DNA of 64,000 nt, taken from contig CAKSFM010000001.1 in assembly GCA_934454525.1 (NCBI GenBank), positions 179,683 through 243,682 of the forward strand, read 5' to 3'. The notes under the pieces were generated by a model. It was not told the DNA's origin, did not search any database, and was given only the letters and a program-made list of their open reading frames with translations. Each line of letters starts with the position of its first letter. The first letter of the stretch is position 1. The stretch is from an uncultured Clostridia bacterium. GTDB taxonomy: Bacteria > Bacillota > Clostridia > UMGS1883. Of the stretch, positions 18,529-28,102 are shown piece by piece. Made by a program: the position numbers and the translations under genes.

Positions 18529-19832
18529 TCAATGTTCTTTATAATATTATCAGTTTCCTTTAACGCAAGGGAAGATATGTACTCATATCTTTCCTTTTTA
18601 TTTTTAATTTTAACGCGATTCCATTCGATTATGCCGAAATTCGCGTTCATCGGCTGAAAATGCTTGTTTTCACTGTCCGTTACATAACGAATCAATGCGC
18701 CGGTACACATCTCCGGCGGAAAGATAATCGGTTCTTTTCCGAGCATTTTTCTTGCCGCATTGATTCCGGCAACCATTCCGGAGGAAGCCGACTCAACATA
18801 ACCCTCAACGCCCGTTATCTGACCGGCGAAAAACACGCGCGGATATTTCTTAAGGCTGTAATCAGCCGCCAAAATCTTAGGAGAATTGATATATGTGTTC
18901 CTGTGCATAACACCGTAGCGCACAAATTCTGCGTTTTCCAGACCGGGAATCATTGAAAAAACGCGCTTTTGCTCGCCGAATTTCAGATTTGTCTGAAAGC
19001 CGACAAGGTTGTAAAGAGTTCCCTCCGTATTGTCGCGCCGGAGCTGAAGCACCGCATAAGGTTCGCGCCCGGTTTTCGGGTCCGGCAGTCCGCGCGGCTT
19101 CAGCGGACCGAAGCAGAGCGTTTCCCTGCCGCGCGCCGCCATTATTTCAACAGGCATGCACCCCTCAAACACCTTTATATTTTCAACATTTTCATGGAGC
19201 TGCGCACGTTCCGCCGAAATAAGCGCGTCATAAAACGCATCGTATTCATCCTTTGTCATCGGGCAGTTGATGTAGTCCGCCGTTCCCTTGTTGTACCGCG
19301 CAGCCATATACGTTTTTTCCGCGTCAATGCTTTCCGTTGTAACAACGGGAGCTGCAGCGTCAAAAAAGCTGAGCGCTTCGCACCCGGTAAGCGCAGTGAT
19401 TGCACCGTTCAGCGATTCATCGCTGAGCGGTCCTGTTGCAACAATCGTAAATTCGTCAGCGTCAATGTCCGAAACAATCTCATTCACCGTTTCAATATTT
19501 TCATGAGACTTTATTCTTTCGGTGACAAGTGCGGCAAATTTGTCGCGGTCAACCGCAAGTGCACCGCCGGCAGGAACGCGCGTTTCATCCGCGCAGGAGA
19601 TAATCAGGCTGTTCATGCGCCGCATTTCCTCCTTTAAAAGTCCGCAGGCATTGTCAAGTCCGTTTCCTTTAAGGGAGTTTGAGCACACCAGCTCGCCGAA
19701 ATCCTTATTTGTGTGCGCCGGCGAAAACCGCATCGGCTTCATTTCCGAAAGCCTGACCTTTATTCCTCTGTTTGCCGCCTGCCATGCAGCCTCACATCCG
19801 GCAAGTCCGCCGCCGATAATCTTCAGCTTCAT
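18525..19832 (-). CDS. trmFO: Folate/FAD-dependent tRNA m5U54 methyltransferase TrmFO
   Basis: 435 residues. FAD-binding GGGLAGCEAAW at the N-terminus, the folate-family motif HTNKDFGELVCSNSLKGN and the C-terminal GQITGVEGYVES identify TrmFO, which makes ribothymidine at tRNA position 54 using methylenetetrahydrofolate. It is the last gene of the dprA-topA-trmFO operon, an arrangement conserved in Firmicutes; topA ends 23 bp upstream. Confidence 0.97.
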   Translation of the reverse strand: MKLKIIGGGLAGCEAAWQAANRGIKVRLSEMKPMRFSPAHTNKDFGELVCSNSLKGNGLDNACGLLKEEMRRMNSLIISCADETRVPAGGALAVDRDKFAALVTERIKSHENIETVNEIVSDIDADEFTIVATGPLSDESLNGAITALTGCEALSFFDAAAPVVTTESIDAEKTYMAARYNKGTADYINCPMTKDEYDAFYDALISAERAQLHENVENIKVFEGCMPVEIMAARGRETLCFGPLKPRGLPDPKTGREPYAVLQLRRDNTEGTLYNLVGFQTNLKFGEQKRVFSMIPGLENAEFVRYGVMHRNTYINSPKILAADYSLKKYPRVFFAGQITGVEGYVESASSGMVAGINAARKMLGKEPIIFPPEMCTGALIRYVTDSENKHFQPMNANFGIIEWNRVKIKNKKERYEYISSLALKETDNIIKNID

Positions 19833-19855
19833 ATGTTAAACCTCCGATGCCGCAG

Positions 19856-21952
19856 TTATTTTTCCGCCTTTTTTTCACGCGCCTTGTTGCTTTCACATTC
19901 GCTGTTCGTGCAAACCGTAAGACTGCCCTTTTTCAGATATTTCCGCGTCATAATACCGCCGCATTTCGGACACGGCGTCTGCAGCGGTTCATCCCACAGC
20001 ACAAAATCGCACCCGGGCGCATTTTCGCAGGAATAATATTTTTTTCCGCGCTGGCTTTTTCTTTCAACAATTCTGCCGCCGCACTTCGGGCATTTAACGC
20101 CCGTATCCTTTAAAATAGGCTTCGCATTGCGGCATTCGGGGAAGCCGGGGCATGCAAGAAATTTTCCGTACTTACCGAGCTTGATAACCATTCTTCTGCC
20201 GCATTTTTCGCAGATTTCATCGCTTTCTTCGTCCTTTATCTCAACCTTTTCGATCGACTGTTCCGCTTTTTCAAGCGTTTTCTTAAACGGCTTATAGAAA
20301 GCGTCCACAACGGACACCCAGCTTTCCGTACCTTCCTCTATATCATCAAGCTGCTGCTCCATGTCGGCTGTAAATTCCACATTCACAATATCGCTGAAAT
20401 TCTCACTCATTATATCCGTGACAATATTCCCAAGCTCTGTCGGCTTCAGCATGCGCTTCTCGCGCTGCACATAATCACGTCCGAGAATCGTGCTGATTGT
20501 CGGGGCGTATGTGCTCGGTCTGCCGATGCCATTTTCTTCCATTGTTTTTATGAGCGAAGCTTCGGTATATCTTGCCGGCGGCTCGGTAAAATGCTGCTCA
20601 TCAAGAATTTCGGATGCCTTGAAGCTCATTCCTTTTTCAATTGAAGCAAGACGGCGCACATCCTTCTTTTCCTCAGCATCCGTTCCGTCAATATAAACGG
20701 CTCTGTATCCCGGAAAGCTTACCGAGCTTCCGCTTGCGCGGAATGTCACTCCGTTTGCGTCCATCTCTGCGCTGAGCGTTTTATACACTGCGCTTGCCAT
20801 TTGGCTTGCGATAAATCTTTCCCAAATCAGCTTATAAAGCTTATACTGATCGGCAGGAACGCTGCCTTTTATCATATCAGGGAGGATTTCCGCCATTGTC
20901 GGGCGGATTGCTTCGTGCGCGTCCTGCGCGCTTTTTCCGGTTTTATAAACACGCGCCTTTTGAGGAAGATACTCAGCTCCGAACCTTGCGCCGATTATTC
21001 CGCGCGCCGCTTCAATTGCCTCCGGCGTTATGCGCAGAGAGTCTGTCCTCATGTATGTGATAAGACCGAGCGTTCCTTTTCCGGGAACCGCAACTCCCTC
21101 ATATAAAATCTGCGCCGCAGCCATTGTTCTCCTTGCTGTGAAACCGAGCTTGCGGCTTGCCTCCTGCTGAAGTGTGCTTGTCGTAAACGGCGGTGACGGG
21201 TGCTTTTGTTTTTCACCGTATACAGCCGAGGTTACATTAAAGTCTGCGCCCTCTGCTTTTTTCTTAACGGCATTCGCTTCATCAAAGCTTGTAAGTTCCT
21301 TTTTCTTGCCGCCAATGCCATAATAGCGCGCTTCAATAACCTTTTTGCCCTTCTCATCCGCCAGGATGGCGTTAATCGTCCAGTATTCTTTCGGCTCAAA
21401 CGCTTCAATCTCGCGTTCGCGGTCAACAACAAGGCGCGTTGCAACGGACTGCACCCTGCCGGCGCTGAGACCCTTGCGCACCTTTTTCCAAAGCAGCGGA
21501 CTTATCTTATACCCGACAATTCTGTCAAGCACACGGCGCGCCTGCTGCGCATCGACAAGGTTTAAATCAATCGGACGCGGATTTTTAAGCGAGGCCGTAA
21601 CCGCTCCCTTTGTTACCTCGTTAAAGGTTATGCGGCATTTTTTGCTTTTATCAATGCCGAGAATCTCCGCAAGGTGCCAGCTGATTGCTTCTCCCTCGCG
21701 GTCGGGGTCAGTTGCAAGAAAGACCTTGTCCGCCCCTTTAGCCGCTTTTTTCAGTTTTGACAAAAGCTCGCCCTTGCCGCGGATTGTTATATATTTCGGC
21801 TCATAATTATGCTCCGTGTCAATACCTAAACTGCTTTTCGGAAGATCTCTCAGATGCCCCATCGAAGCAATCACGGTATAATTTTTTCCAAGATACTTGT
21901 TAATAGTTTTTGCCTTTGCAGGTGACTCAACGATAACAAGATAGTTTGCCAT
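19856..21952 (-). CDS. topA: DNA topoisomerase I
   Basis: 698 residues from the ATG at 21952, which overlaps the dprA stop codon (TGATG). Toprim domain at the N-terminus (VESPAKAKTINKYLG, DPDREGEAISWHL), active-site tyrosine in GLITYMRTDS, and three C-terminal four-cysteine zinc modules (CEKCG, CPKCGGRI, CPKCGGIM). It relaxes negative supercoils behind transcription and replication. Complete, with typical length for Firmicutes. Confidence 0.98.
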   Translation of the reverse strand: MANYLVIVESPAKAKTINKYLGKNYTVIASMGHLRDLPKSSLGIDTEHNYEPKYITIRGKGELLSKLKKAAKGADKVFLATDPDREGEAISWHLAEILGIDKSKKCRITFNEVTKGAVTASLKNPRPIDLNLVDAQQARRVLDRIVGYKISPLLWKKVRKGLSAGRVQSVATRLVVDREREIEAFEPKEYWTINAILADEKGKKVIEARYYGIGGKKKELTSFDEANAVKKKAEGADFNVTSAVYGEKQKHPSPPFTTSTLQQEASRKLGFTARRTMAAAQILYEGVAVPGKGTLGLITYMRTDSLRITPEAIEAARGIIGARFGAEYLPQKARVYKTGKSAQDAHEAIRPTMAEILPDMIKGSVPADQYKLYKLIWERFIASQMASAVYKTLSAEMDANGVTFRASGSSVSFPGYRAVYIDGTDAEEKKDVRRLASIEKGMSFKASEILDEQHFTEPPARYTEASLIKTMEENGIGRPSTYAPTISTILGRDYVQREKRMLKPTELGNIVTDIMSENFSDIVNVEFTADMEQQLDDIEEGTESWVSVVDAFYKPFKKTLEKAEQSIEKVEIKDEESDEICEKCGRRMVIKLGKYGKFLACPGFPECRNAKPILKDTGVKCPKCGGRIVERKSQRGKKYYSCENAPGCDFVLWDEPLQTPCPKCGGIMTRKYLKKGSLTVCTNSECESNKAREKKAEK

Positions 21953-23079
21953 CAATCGTTCCCTCCCGGTGTAACGCTGTATTTTTTGTTAAATCCTCTT
22001 GTTAAAACGCCCTTAAGCTCCAGTATTCCAAGCAGCGCCGTAAGGCGCGCAGGGTCAAACGAGATTTTCCCGGCAAGCTCCGAATCCGTGCATATGCCGC
22101 TTTCGACAAGCCGCACAACTTCACTCTCAGCATCGGAAAGTCCCGAAATTGCCGCCGGTTTTTTCTTTTTCATTGGTTTTATTTCATTGACGGGTATATC
22201 CTCTTCCGCCTGCACATCGCGCTCTTTTGCAAAGAAATCCGGGCATTTGAGCATAAGCTCATCCACAATGTCCATTGACGATAAAAGCGGAAGCACTCCG
22301 TCACGAATAAGTGCATTTGTTCCGGCGCTTAAATAATTGTCGATATTGCCCGGAACAGCAAAAATCGTTTTTCCCATCTTTTCCGCATGGTTCGCCGTTA
22401 TAAGCGCACCGCTGCGATTACCCGCGCGAATAACCGCAACGGTTTTGGAAAGTGCGGCAATCAAACGGTTTCTGTGAGGGAAATTCCGCCTTTCCGGAGG
22501 TTCCCCGAAAGGGAATTCACTCACAACCGCGCCGCCGGCGTCAACAATTTTCTTAAATAGCGGAATATTTTCATGCGGATATGCAACATCAAGTCCGCAG
22601 CCGAGGAATGCAACCGTCGGCGCACCTCCGCGGATTGCTCCGCTGTGCGAAGCTGCGTCAATCCCGACAGCGCCTCCCGAAACAATTCCAATACCGAGCT
22701 GTGCAAGCTCTGCCGCAATATTTGCTGCGATTCTTATACCATAATCATCGCTTTTTCTGCAGCCGACCATTCCGACATAAACCTCATGCGAAAGTGCACT
22801 CACGCTGCCGCGCACATAAAGCGCCGGAGGCGGCAGAGCAATTTTCCGAAAGCAGTCAGGGTATTCTTTGTCCACAAAAGTAACCACTGAGCAACCCGTT
22901 TTTTCGGCACGTTCAAAGCTTTTAACAACCGAAGCTCCGTAATCATCCTTAACCGAAGCGCGGATTTCCTCACCGGATGCAAACCTATCCGCAAGCTCGT
23001 TAAGCCGTTTCCGAGTGGGCGTACCCTCAAATGCTTTCAGCACCCATTCCAGCTTTCTTTCATTAATATCCAATGCCAT
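21952..23079 (-). CDS. dprA: DNA processing protein DprA
   Basis: 375 residues from the ATG at 23079 (AAGGAAGGA upstream). The Rossmann-like core shows VGCRKSDDYG, IVSGGAVGIDAASH, FLGCGLDVAYP and EFPFG, all DprA signatures, followed by a C-terminal winged-helix domain (SDAESEVVRLVESG). DprA loads RecA on incoming single strands during transformation. It leads topA and trmFO. Confidence 0.96.
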   Translation of the reverse strand: MALDINERKLEWVLKAFEGTPTRKRLNELADRFASGEEIRASVKDDYGASVVKSFERAEKTGCSVVTFVDKEYPDCFRKIALPPPALYVRGSVSALSHEVYVGMVGCRKSDDYGIRIAANIAAELAQLGIGIVSGGAVGIDAASHSGAIRGGAPTVAFLGCGLDVAYPHENIPLFKKIVDAGGAVVSEFPFGEPPERRNFPHRNRLIAALSKTVAVIRAGNRSGALITANHAEKMGKTIFAVPGNIDNYLSAGTNALIRDGVLPLLSSMDIVDELMLKCPDFFAKERDVQAEEDIPVNEIKPMKKKKPAAISGLSDAESEVVRLVESGICTDSELAGKISFDPARLTALLGILELKGVLTRGFNKKYSVTPGGND

Positions 23080-23183
23080 GCGGCGATCCTTCCTTTCCGC
23101 ATCAAACGCAGATACTTTATCATATGTCATTGCAGCCTGTTAATAACTTACACCATATTTTATGATTTGTAAAGAAAAATATT

Positions 23184-23957
23184 TTATATCCCGTAAATTT
23201 TTTGACGATAATGTTCATAAATCAGCACCGATGCCGCGGCTGACACATTCAGGCTTTCCGCGTCCTCACGCATCGGAATTTTTACGATATCATCGCAGAG
23301 CGCAGCCGTTTCCTCCGTAACTCCGCTGCCCTCGTTTCCGACAATGATAAGCGTTTTCCCCGAAATATCGGTTTCATAAAGGCTTTTCGCCCGCGGTGAA
23401 AGCGCACCGCAGATTATCCGGTAACCGCGGCTGCGGAAATGTTCAATCGCCTCACGCGCCGTCACCTTGCAAACTGTCGGCACGGAAAAAATTGATGACA
23501 TTGTCGCACGAACCGTTTTCGGATTATACAAATCGCAGCAGCCGGCGCTGAGCACCACTCCGCCGCAGAATGCCGCATGCGCCGTGCGGATAATCGTGCC
23601 GATATTCCCCGGATCCTGCACACTTTCGCAAAGGACAACGCAGCCGCTTTCATCGGAAATATTCTCAAGCTCTGTTCCCGGTATGCGGCAAAGCGCAATA
23701 ACGCCCTGCGGAGTAACCGTTCCGGAAAGCTCCCCAAACAATTTTTTTGCGAAAACATAGGCATTGCGGCACGGAATCCGTTCGCACGAAAATCCGTCGC
23801 ATATAATAAGGTGCTCAATATCCGCACCTTTTTTTACCGCGTCCGCCACACTGCGCACTCCCTCAACCGCAAATAAACCGAACCGCTCGCGGCCGCTCCG
23901 TGAAGCAAGCTTTACCGCAAGCTTGTATATTTTGTTTTCACGGCTGGTAATAATCAT
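23184..23957 (-). CDS. TrmH/SpoU-family RNA 2'-O-ribose methyltransferase
   Basis: 257 residues. N-terminal substrate-binding part (FAVEGVRSVADAVKKG) and SPOUT catalytic motifs ESVQDPGNIGTIIRTA, IIVGNEGSGV and IPMREDAESLNVSAAASVLIYE. The fold forms a trefoil knot and uses S-adenosylmethionine. It may act on 23S rRNA like RlmB; the exact target is unknown. It follows rplT but a terminator lies between, so it probably has separate expression. Confidence 0.92.
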   Translation of the reverse strand: MIITSRENKIYKLAVKLASRSGRERFGLFAVEGVRSVADAVKKGADIEHLIICDGFSCERIPCRNAYVFAKKLFGELSGTVTPQGVIALCRIPGTELENISDESGCVVLCESVQDPGNIGTIIRTAHAAFCGGVVLSAGCCDLYNPKTVRATMSSIFSVPTVCKVTAREAIEHFRSRGYRIICGALSPRAKSLYETDISGKTLIIVGNEGSGVTEETAALCDDIVKIPMREDAESLNVSAAASVLIYEHYRQKIYGI

Positions 23958-23980
23958 CGGAATTTCTTCCTTTCTGTGAG

Positions 23981-24013
23981 AAAACCGCCCCCGCGTGAAG
24001 CGGAAACGGTTTT
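23981..24013 (-). terminator. Terminator after rplT
   Basis: On the minus strand an AAAACCG/CGGTTTT stem with an inner CCGC/GCGG stem, ending in T4. Confidence 0.75.
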
Positions 24014-24019
24014 TATCGT

Positions 24020-24373
24020 TTAAAGACTGCTTTTTGCAGTTTCAACAAGCTGTGTGAATGCTGCCGGATCATTGATTGCAATTTCGGAGAGCATTTTTCT
24101 GTTGATTTCTATGTTTGCTTTTTTAAGTCCGTTCATGAAACGGGAATAATTAATGCCGTTCATTTTGCATGCAGCACTGATTCTTGTAATCCAAAGAGAA
24201 CGGAAATCTCTCTTCTTGAGCTTTCTTCCCGTATAGGAATACGTAAGCGATTTCATAACTGCCTGGTTGGCAATTCTGTAAAGCTTGGATTTAGCTCCTC
24301 TGTAGCCTTTTGCAAGCTTTAATATTTTTTTATGTCTTTTTCTGGTGCTGAGCGCACCCTTAACACGAGCCAT
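24020..24373 (-). CDS. rplT: 50S ribosomal protein L20
   Basis: 117 residues, full length. Basic N-terminus ARVKGALSTRKRHKKILKLA and the conserved RDFRSLWITRISAA. It binds 23S rRNA early in assembly and, in Firmicutes, represses its own operon through the infC leader. Third gene of infC-rpmI-rplT. Confidence 0.99.
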   Translation of the reverse strand: MARVKGALSTRKRHKKILKLAKGYRGAKSKLYRIANQAVMKSLTYSYTGRKLKKRDFRSLWITRISAACKMNGINYSRFMNGLKKANIEINRKMLSEIAINDPAAFTQLVETAKSSL

Positions 24374-24392
24374 TTTAAAGTCCTCCTAATTC

Positions 24393-24590
24393 TTATTTAT
24401 AAGGTATAAGCTTCTTGATTACTTTAGCATTCGACTGATCTGCAAATCCGCCTTTTCTGAGTCTTCTCTTTCTCTTTGTATCCTTCTTTGTAAGGATATG
24501 ACTTCTGAATGCTTTCGACCTTTTAACCTTACCCGATTTTGTAAGACTGAAGCGCTTTGCAGCGGCTCTGTGAGTCTTTATTTTAGGCAT
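24393..24590 (-). CDS. rpmI: 50S ribosomal protein L35
   Basis: 65 residues, the usual length, with the conserved MPKIKTHRAAAKRFSLTKSG start and HILTKK core. Between infC and rplT, spacing 19 bp to rplT. Confidence 0.99.
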   Translation of the reverse strand: MPKIKTHRAAAKRFSLTKSGKVKRSKAFRSHILTKKDTKRKRRLRKGGFADQSNAKVIKKLIPYK

Positions 24591-24646
24591 AATATCTCTC
24601 CTCTCAATGTGTATATCTCAAAACGTACCTTTGGCAGTTTGGATAA

Positions 24647-25156
24647 TCAGTTTTTCGGCGTAATAATCATCGCCATGTTTTTCCCCTCAAGCTTCGCCTT
24701 TTTGTCAACCGTTCCAAGCTCGCCGACGCCCTCGGCAAAACGCGCAAGCAGCTCCTCGCCCAGGCGCGCATGATGGATTTCACGCCCTCTGAAGCGAACG
24801 GAAACCTTTACCTTGTCGCCGCCTTTTAAGAATTTGCAGGCATTTTTCAGCTTTGTTTCAAAATCATGATCGTCAATCGACGGTGACAGCCTTACTTCCT
24901 TAAGGTTCACAATTTTTTGATTCTTGCGGTTTTCCTTTTCCCTTTTAGCAAGCTCAAAACGATACTTTCCGTAGTCCATTATTTTGCATACGGGCGGGTT
25001 TGCCTGCGGGGATATTTTTACAAGATCAAGATTTTTTGCCGCAGCCTTGTCAAGCGCGTCCGCACCGGACATAATGCCGAGCTGGCTTCCGTCGCTGTCT
25101 ATCACTCTAACCTCGCTGTCCCTTATTTCCTCGTTAATCATCAATTCCTTGCTAAT
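24647..25156 (-). CDS. infC: Translation initiation factor IF-3 with an ATT start
   Basis: 169 residues. The start is placed at an ATT codon (25156) because GGAGGTG (25163-25169) sits 6 nt before it and the reading ISKELMINEEIR matches IF-3 N-termini; the nearest in-frame ATG inside the gene has no such site. AUU starts in infC are a known device by which IF-3 represses its own synthesis. Motifs: VRVIDSDG, IMDYGKYRFE, KEVRLSPSIDDHD. It keeps 30S subunits apart from 50S and proofs start codons. First gene of infC-rpmI-rplT. Confidence 0.95.
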   Translation of the reverse strand: MSKELMINEEIRDSEVRVIDSDGSQLGIMSGADALDKAAAKNLDLVKISPQANPPVCKIMDYGKYRFELAKREKENRKNQKIVNLKEVRLSPSIDDHDFETKLKNACKFLKGGDKVKVSVRFRGREIHHARLGEELLARFAEGVGELGTVDKKAKLEGKNMAMIITPKN

Positions 25157-25169
25157 GGAAAACACCTCC

Positions 25170-25286
25170 AAAAAATAAAAAATAAGCGATGACAGAAACC
25201 ACCGCTTACACTGCTGACAAAAAGCATTATTAACCGATAGGCTCAATCGCCGTGCGGTGAGAAGCGGTAACTTCTTCTTCATTACT
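25170..25286 (-). ncRNA. L20-type leader of infC-rpmI-rplT with attenuator
   Basis: The leader transcript of about 130 nt ends in a terminator hairpin (25184-25191 with 25200-25207, 8 bp) followed by a T-rich tract at 25170-25183, directly before the infC ribosome site. An upstream ACCGCTTCTCACCGC segment (about 25253-25267) can pair with the terminator's 5' arm and so act as an antiterminator. This is the pattern of the L20 leader known from Firmicutes, where L20 binding favours termination. Confidence 0.8.
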
Positions 25287-25291
25287 CAAGC

Positions 25292-25320
25292 ATTTTACCA
25301 CAGATAAATGCGCTTGTCAA
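25292..25320 (-). promoter_or_regulatory. sigma-A promoter of infC operon
   Basis: On the minus strand TTGACA (25315-25320) and TAAAAT (25292-25297), spacing 17 bp; divergent from the hydE promoter 28 bp away. Confidence 0.88.
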
Positions 25321-25348
25321 TATTTTTTTCAATAATTTGCTGATTTTA

Positions 25349-25377
25349 TTGACACAGCGGCGCGTTTGTGATAAAGT
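25349..25377 (+). promoter_or_regulatory. sigma-A promoter of hydE operon
   Basis: TTGACA (25349-25354) and TAAAGT (25372-25377), spacing 17 bp. It excludes an in-frame ATG at 25337 as the hydE start. Confidence 0.8.
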
Positions 25378-25429
25378 TTCATTAAAACCGATAAAATCAA
25401 TATGCTTTGAAAGGGCGGTGAACGGCACG

Positions 25430-26461
25430 GTGAACATTTTGCAGCTTCTGCGCGAAAAACGCATTTTGGATGCCGATGAACTGCGCAAACTTATTTCAAC
25501 CGATGAATATGATTCTGAACTCCGCAAAAATGCCGATGAGGTGCGGCGTGAAAATTACGGGGATAAGGTATATATCCGCGGACTCATCGAATTTACGAAT
25601 TACTGCAAAAACGACTGTTACTACTGCGGAATCCGCCGCGGAAACAAGAACGCCGTCCGTTACAGGCTTACGCAGAATGAAATTCTTGAATGTTGCCGCG
25701 AGGGGTATGCGCTCGGATTCAGAACCTTTGTGCTGCAGGGCGGCGAGGACATGTATTTTACCGATGCTGAAATCTGCGGAATCGTTTCGGAAATCAAAAA
25801 TGAATTTCCGGACTGCGCCGTCACGCTTTCAATCGGAGAGAAAAGCCGCGAAAGCTACAAGGCTTTTTTTGACGCAGGCGCAAGCCGCTATCTTCTCCGC
25901 CACGAAACGGCGGACGCGGAGCATTACAAAAAACTGCACCCATCGGAAATGAGCCTTGAAAACAGGAAACGCTGCCTGTTTGATTTAAAGGAAATAGGGT
26001 ATCAGGTCGGCTCGGGGTTTATGGTCGGAAGTCCTTATCAGACGATTGACTGCATTATAAAGGATTTAATGTTTCTGCACGACCTTATGCCGGATATGAT
26101 CGGAATCGGGCCTTATATCACCCATGCGGACACTCCGTTCCGCGATATGAAAAACGGCTCGCTTGAACTTACGCTGCGGCTTATATCCGTGCTTCGGCTG
26201 ATGTTTCCGTACGCGCTTATCCCATCCACAACGGCGCTCGGCACGATTCACCAAAACGGGCGCGAGATGGGTCTTGCCGCCGGGGCAAACGTTGTTATGC
26301 CAAACCTCTCTCCCGTGAGAGTCAGAAAGCTTTATTCCCTTTATGAAAACAAAATCTGTACCGGAGAAGAAGCGGCGCAGTGCCGCGGCTGCCTTGAGGG
26401 GCGCGTTAAGAGTGCGGGCTATGAAATTGTCACAGACATCGGAAACGTGAAAAAACATTAG
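25430..26461 (+). CDS. hydE: [FeFe]-hydrogenase maturation radical SAM protein HydE
   Basis: 343 residues from a GTG at 25430; a GTG at 25418 is also possible. The radical-SAM iron-sulfur motif CKNDCYYCG lies at residues 59-67, followed by LQGGEDMYFTD and RHETADAEHYKKLHP, typical of HydE rather than biotin synthase or ThiH. HydE helps build the organic bridge of the H-cluster. hydF and hydG are not in the window. First gene of a three-gene transcript with tcdA and a ttcA-like gene. Confidence 0.9.
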   Translation: MNILQLLREKRILDADELRKLISTDEYDSELRKNADEVRRENYGDKVYIRGLIEFTNYCKNDCYYCGIRRGNKNAVRYRLTQNEILECCREGYALGFRTFVLQGGEDMYFTDAEICGIVSEIKNEFPDCAVTLSIGEKSRESYKAFFDAGASRYLLRHETADAEHYKKLHPSEMSLENRKRCLFDLKEIGYQVGSGFMVGSPYQTIDCIIKDLMFLHDLMPDMIGIGPYITHADTPFRDMKNGSLELTLRLISVLRLMFPYALIPSTTALGTIHQNGREMGLAAGANVVMPNLSPVRVRKLYSLYENKICTGEEAAQCRGCLEGRVKSAGYEIVTDIGNVKKH

Positions 26462-26490
26462 TTTAAAACATATATTCCCGGAGGAAAATC

Positions 26491-27252
26491 ATGCTGAATC
26501 AATTTTCAAGAACAGAGCTTTTGCTCGGTAAAGAAGCAATGAAAAAGCTGTCGGCGGCGCGCGTTGCCGTTTTCGGAATAGGCGGCGTCGGAGGTTACAC
26601 GGTTGAGGCGCTGGTTCGCAGCGGAATAGGCGCAATCGACCTTATTGATGACGATAAGGTCTGCCTGACGAATATTAACCGTCAGATTTTTGCCACGCGC
26701 AAAACCGTCGGGAAATACAAGGTTGACGTTGCCGCCGGGCGCATTGCCGACATAAATCCCGATGTCACGGTGCGAACATATAAAACCTTTTATACGCCCG
26801 AATCATCGGCTGAATTTAATTTTGCCGAATATGATTATATCGTTGACGCGATTGATACTGTGACCGGAAAAATCGAGCTTGCAGTGAACGCATACAACGC
26901 CGGTGTTCCGATTATCAGTTCAATGGGTGCCGGAAACAAACTCGACGCCTCGGCATTTGAAGTTGCGGATATTTACAAAACCTCGGTATGTCCGCTCGCA
27001 AGGGTAATGCGATATGAACTCAAAAAACGCAATATTCCGCATTTAAAGGTGGTTTATTCAAAGGAAAAACCGCGCAGACCGCTTGATTCGGATGAGCTTG
27101 CCTGCAAATCGAACTGCATCTGTCCGCCGGGAACCGAACGCAAATGCACCGCGCGGCGGCAAATTCCGGGCAGCACGGCTTTTGTGCCGTCGGTTGCCGG
27201 ACTGATTATTGCAGGCGAGATTATAAAGGATTTAACCGGGATTGAGGGGTAG
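26491..27252 (+). CDS. tcdA: tRNA threonylcarbamoyladenosine dehydratase TcdA
   Basis: 253 residues with an E1-like ATP-binding core: FGIGGVGGYTVEALVRSGIG, DDDKVCLTNINRQ, and the TcdA motif SSMGAGNKLD. A cysteine cluster (CKSNCICPPG) is present in the C-terminal part. It cyclises t6A to ct6A at tRNA position 37. CGGAGGAAAATC precedes the start. Second gene of the hydE operon; it overlaps no neighbour by more than a few bases. Confidence 0.93.
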   Translation: MLNQFSRTELLLGKEAMKKLSAARVAVFGIGGVGGYTVEALVRSGIGAIDLIDDDKVCLTNINRQIFATRKTVGKYKVDVAAGRIADINPDVTVRTYKTFYTPESSAEFNFAEYDYIVDAIDTVTGKIELAVNAYNAGVPIISSMGAGNKLDASAFEVADIYKTSVCPLARVMRYELKKRNIPHLKVVYSKEKPRRPLDSDELACKSNCICPPGTERKCTARRQIPGSTAFVPSVAGLIIAGEIIKDLTGIEG

Positions 27253-27256
27253 TCGG

Positions 27257-28102
27257 ATGAGCAGAAATCTTGAACCGCACAAGCTTATTGAAAGAAGCAT
27301 TATAAAGAAATTCAGAAAAAGCATTTGGAATCCTTTTATACTCGCCGTGAAACGCTATGAGCTTATAAAGGAGGGCGACAGAATTGCCGTTTGTATATCC
27401 GGCGGCAAGGACTCAATGCTGCTCGCAAAGCTTATGCAGGAGCTGCATCGGCACAGCGATGTTCCGTTTGAGCTTAAGTTTTTGGTTATGGATCCCGGGT
27501 ATAACGCCGCAAACCGCGAAAAAATTGAAAGCAACGCACGTTTGCTGCACATTCCGATAACGGTTTTTGAAACCGATATTTTCGAAATTGCCGACAGTGT
27601 TACGCAGTCGCCGTGCTATCTTTGTGCACGGATGCGCCGCGGCCATCTCTACAGCAAGGCAAAGGAGCTTGGCTGCAACAAGATCGCACTGGGGCATCAT
27701 TTCAGCGATGTTATTGAAACAACGCTGCTCGGAATGTTTTACGGCTCGCAGCTGCAGGCAATGCTTCCGAAGCTTCACAGCACAAATTTTGACGGGATGG
27801 AGCTTATCCGCCCGATGTACTGCATTCATGAGGAGGATGTTATTGCGTGGCGCAATTATAACAATCTGGAATTTATCCAATGCGCCTGCCGTTTCACCGA
27901 AAAATATACCCTTTGCGGCAATGAGGGCGGAATATCAAAGCGGCAGGAAGTAAAACAGCTGATAAAGACGCTTAAAGCCGAAAATCCGCTGATTGAAAAA
28001 AGCATTTTCAACAGTATTCATTCCGTTTGTCTTGATACAATGCTCGGTTACAAATCCAAAGGGGTCGAACATTCTTTTCTTGACGATTACGACAAAGCAT
28101 AA
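27257..28102 (+). CDS. TtcA-family tRNA thiolation PP-loop ATPase
   Basis: 281 residues from the ATG at 27257. PP-loop VCISGGKDSMLL, then a CYLCARMRRG pair of cysteines and a later CACRF, as in TtcA, which thiolates C32 of tRNA using an iron-sulfur cluster. The cysteine spacing supports TtcA-like chemistry over TilS; other TtcA-like proteins with different targets exist, so the tRNA position is inferred. The third gene of the hydE transcript; it ends in a strong shared terminator. Confidence 0.88.
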   Translation: MSRNLEPHKLIERSIIKKFRKSIWNPFILAVKRYELIKEGDRIAVCISGGKDSMLLAKLMQELHRHSDVPFELKFLVMDPGYNAANREKIESNARLLHIPITVFETDIFEIADSVTQSPCYLCARMRRGHLYSKAKELGCNKIALGHHFSDVIETTLLGMFYGSQLQAMLPKLHSTNFDGMELIRPMYCIHEEDVIAWRNYNNLEFIQCACRFTEKYTLCGNEGGISKRQEVKQLIKTLKAENPLIEKSIFNSIHSVCLDTMLGYKSKGVEHSFLDDYDKA

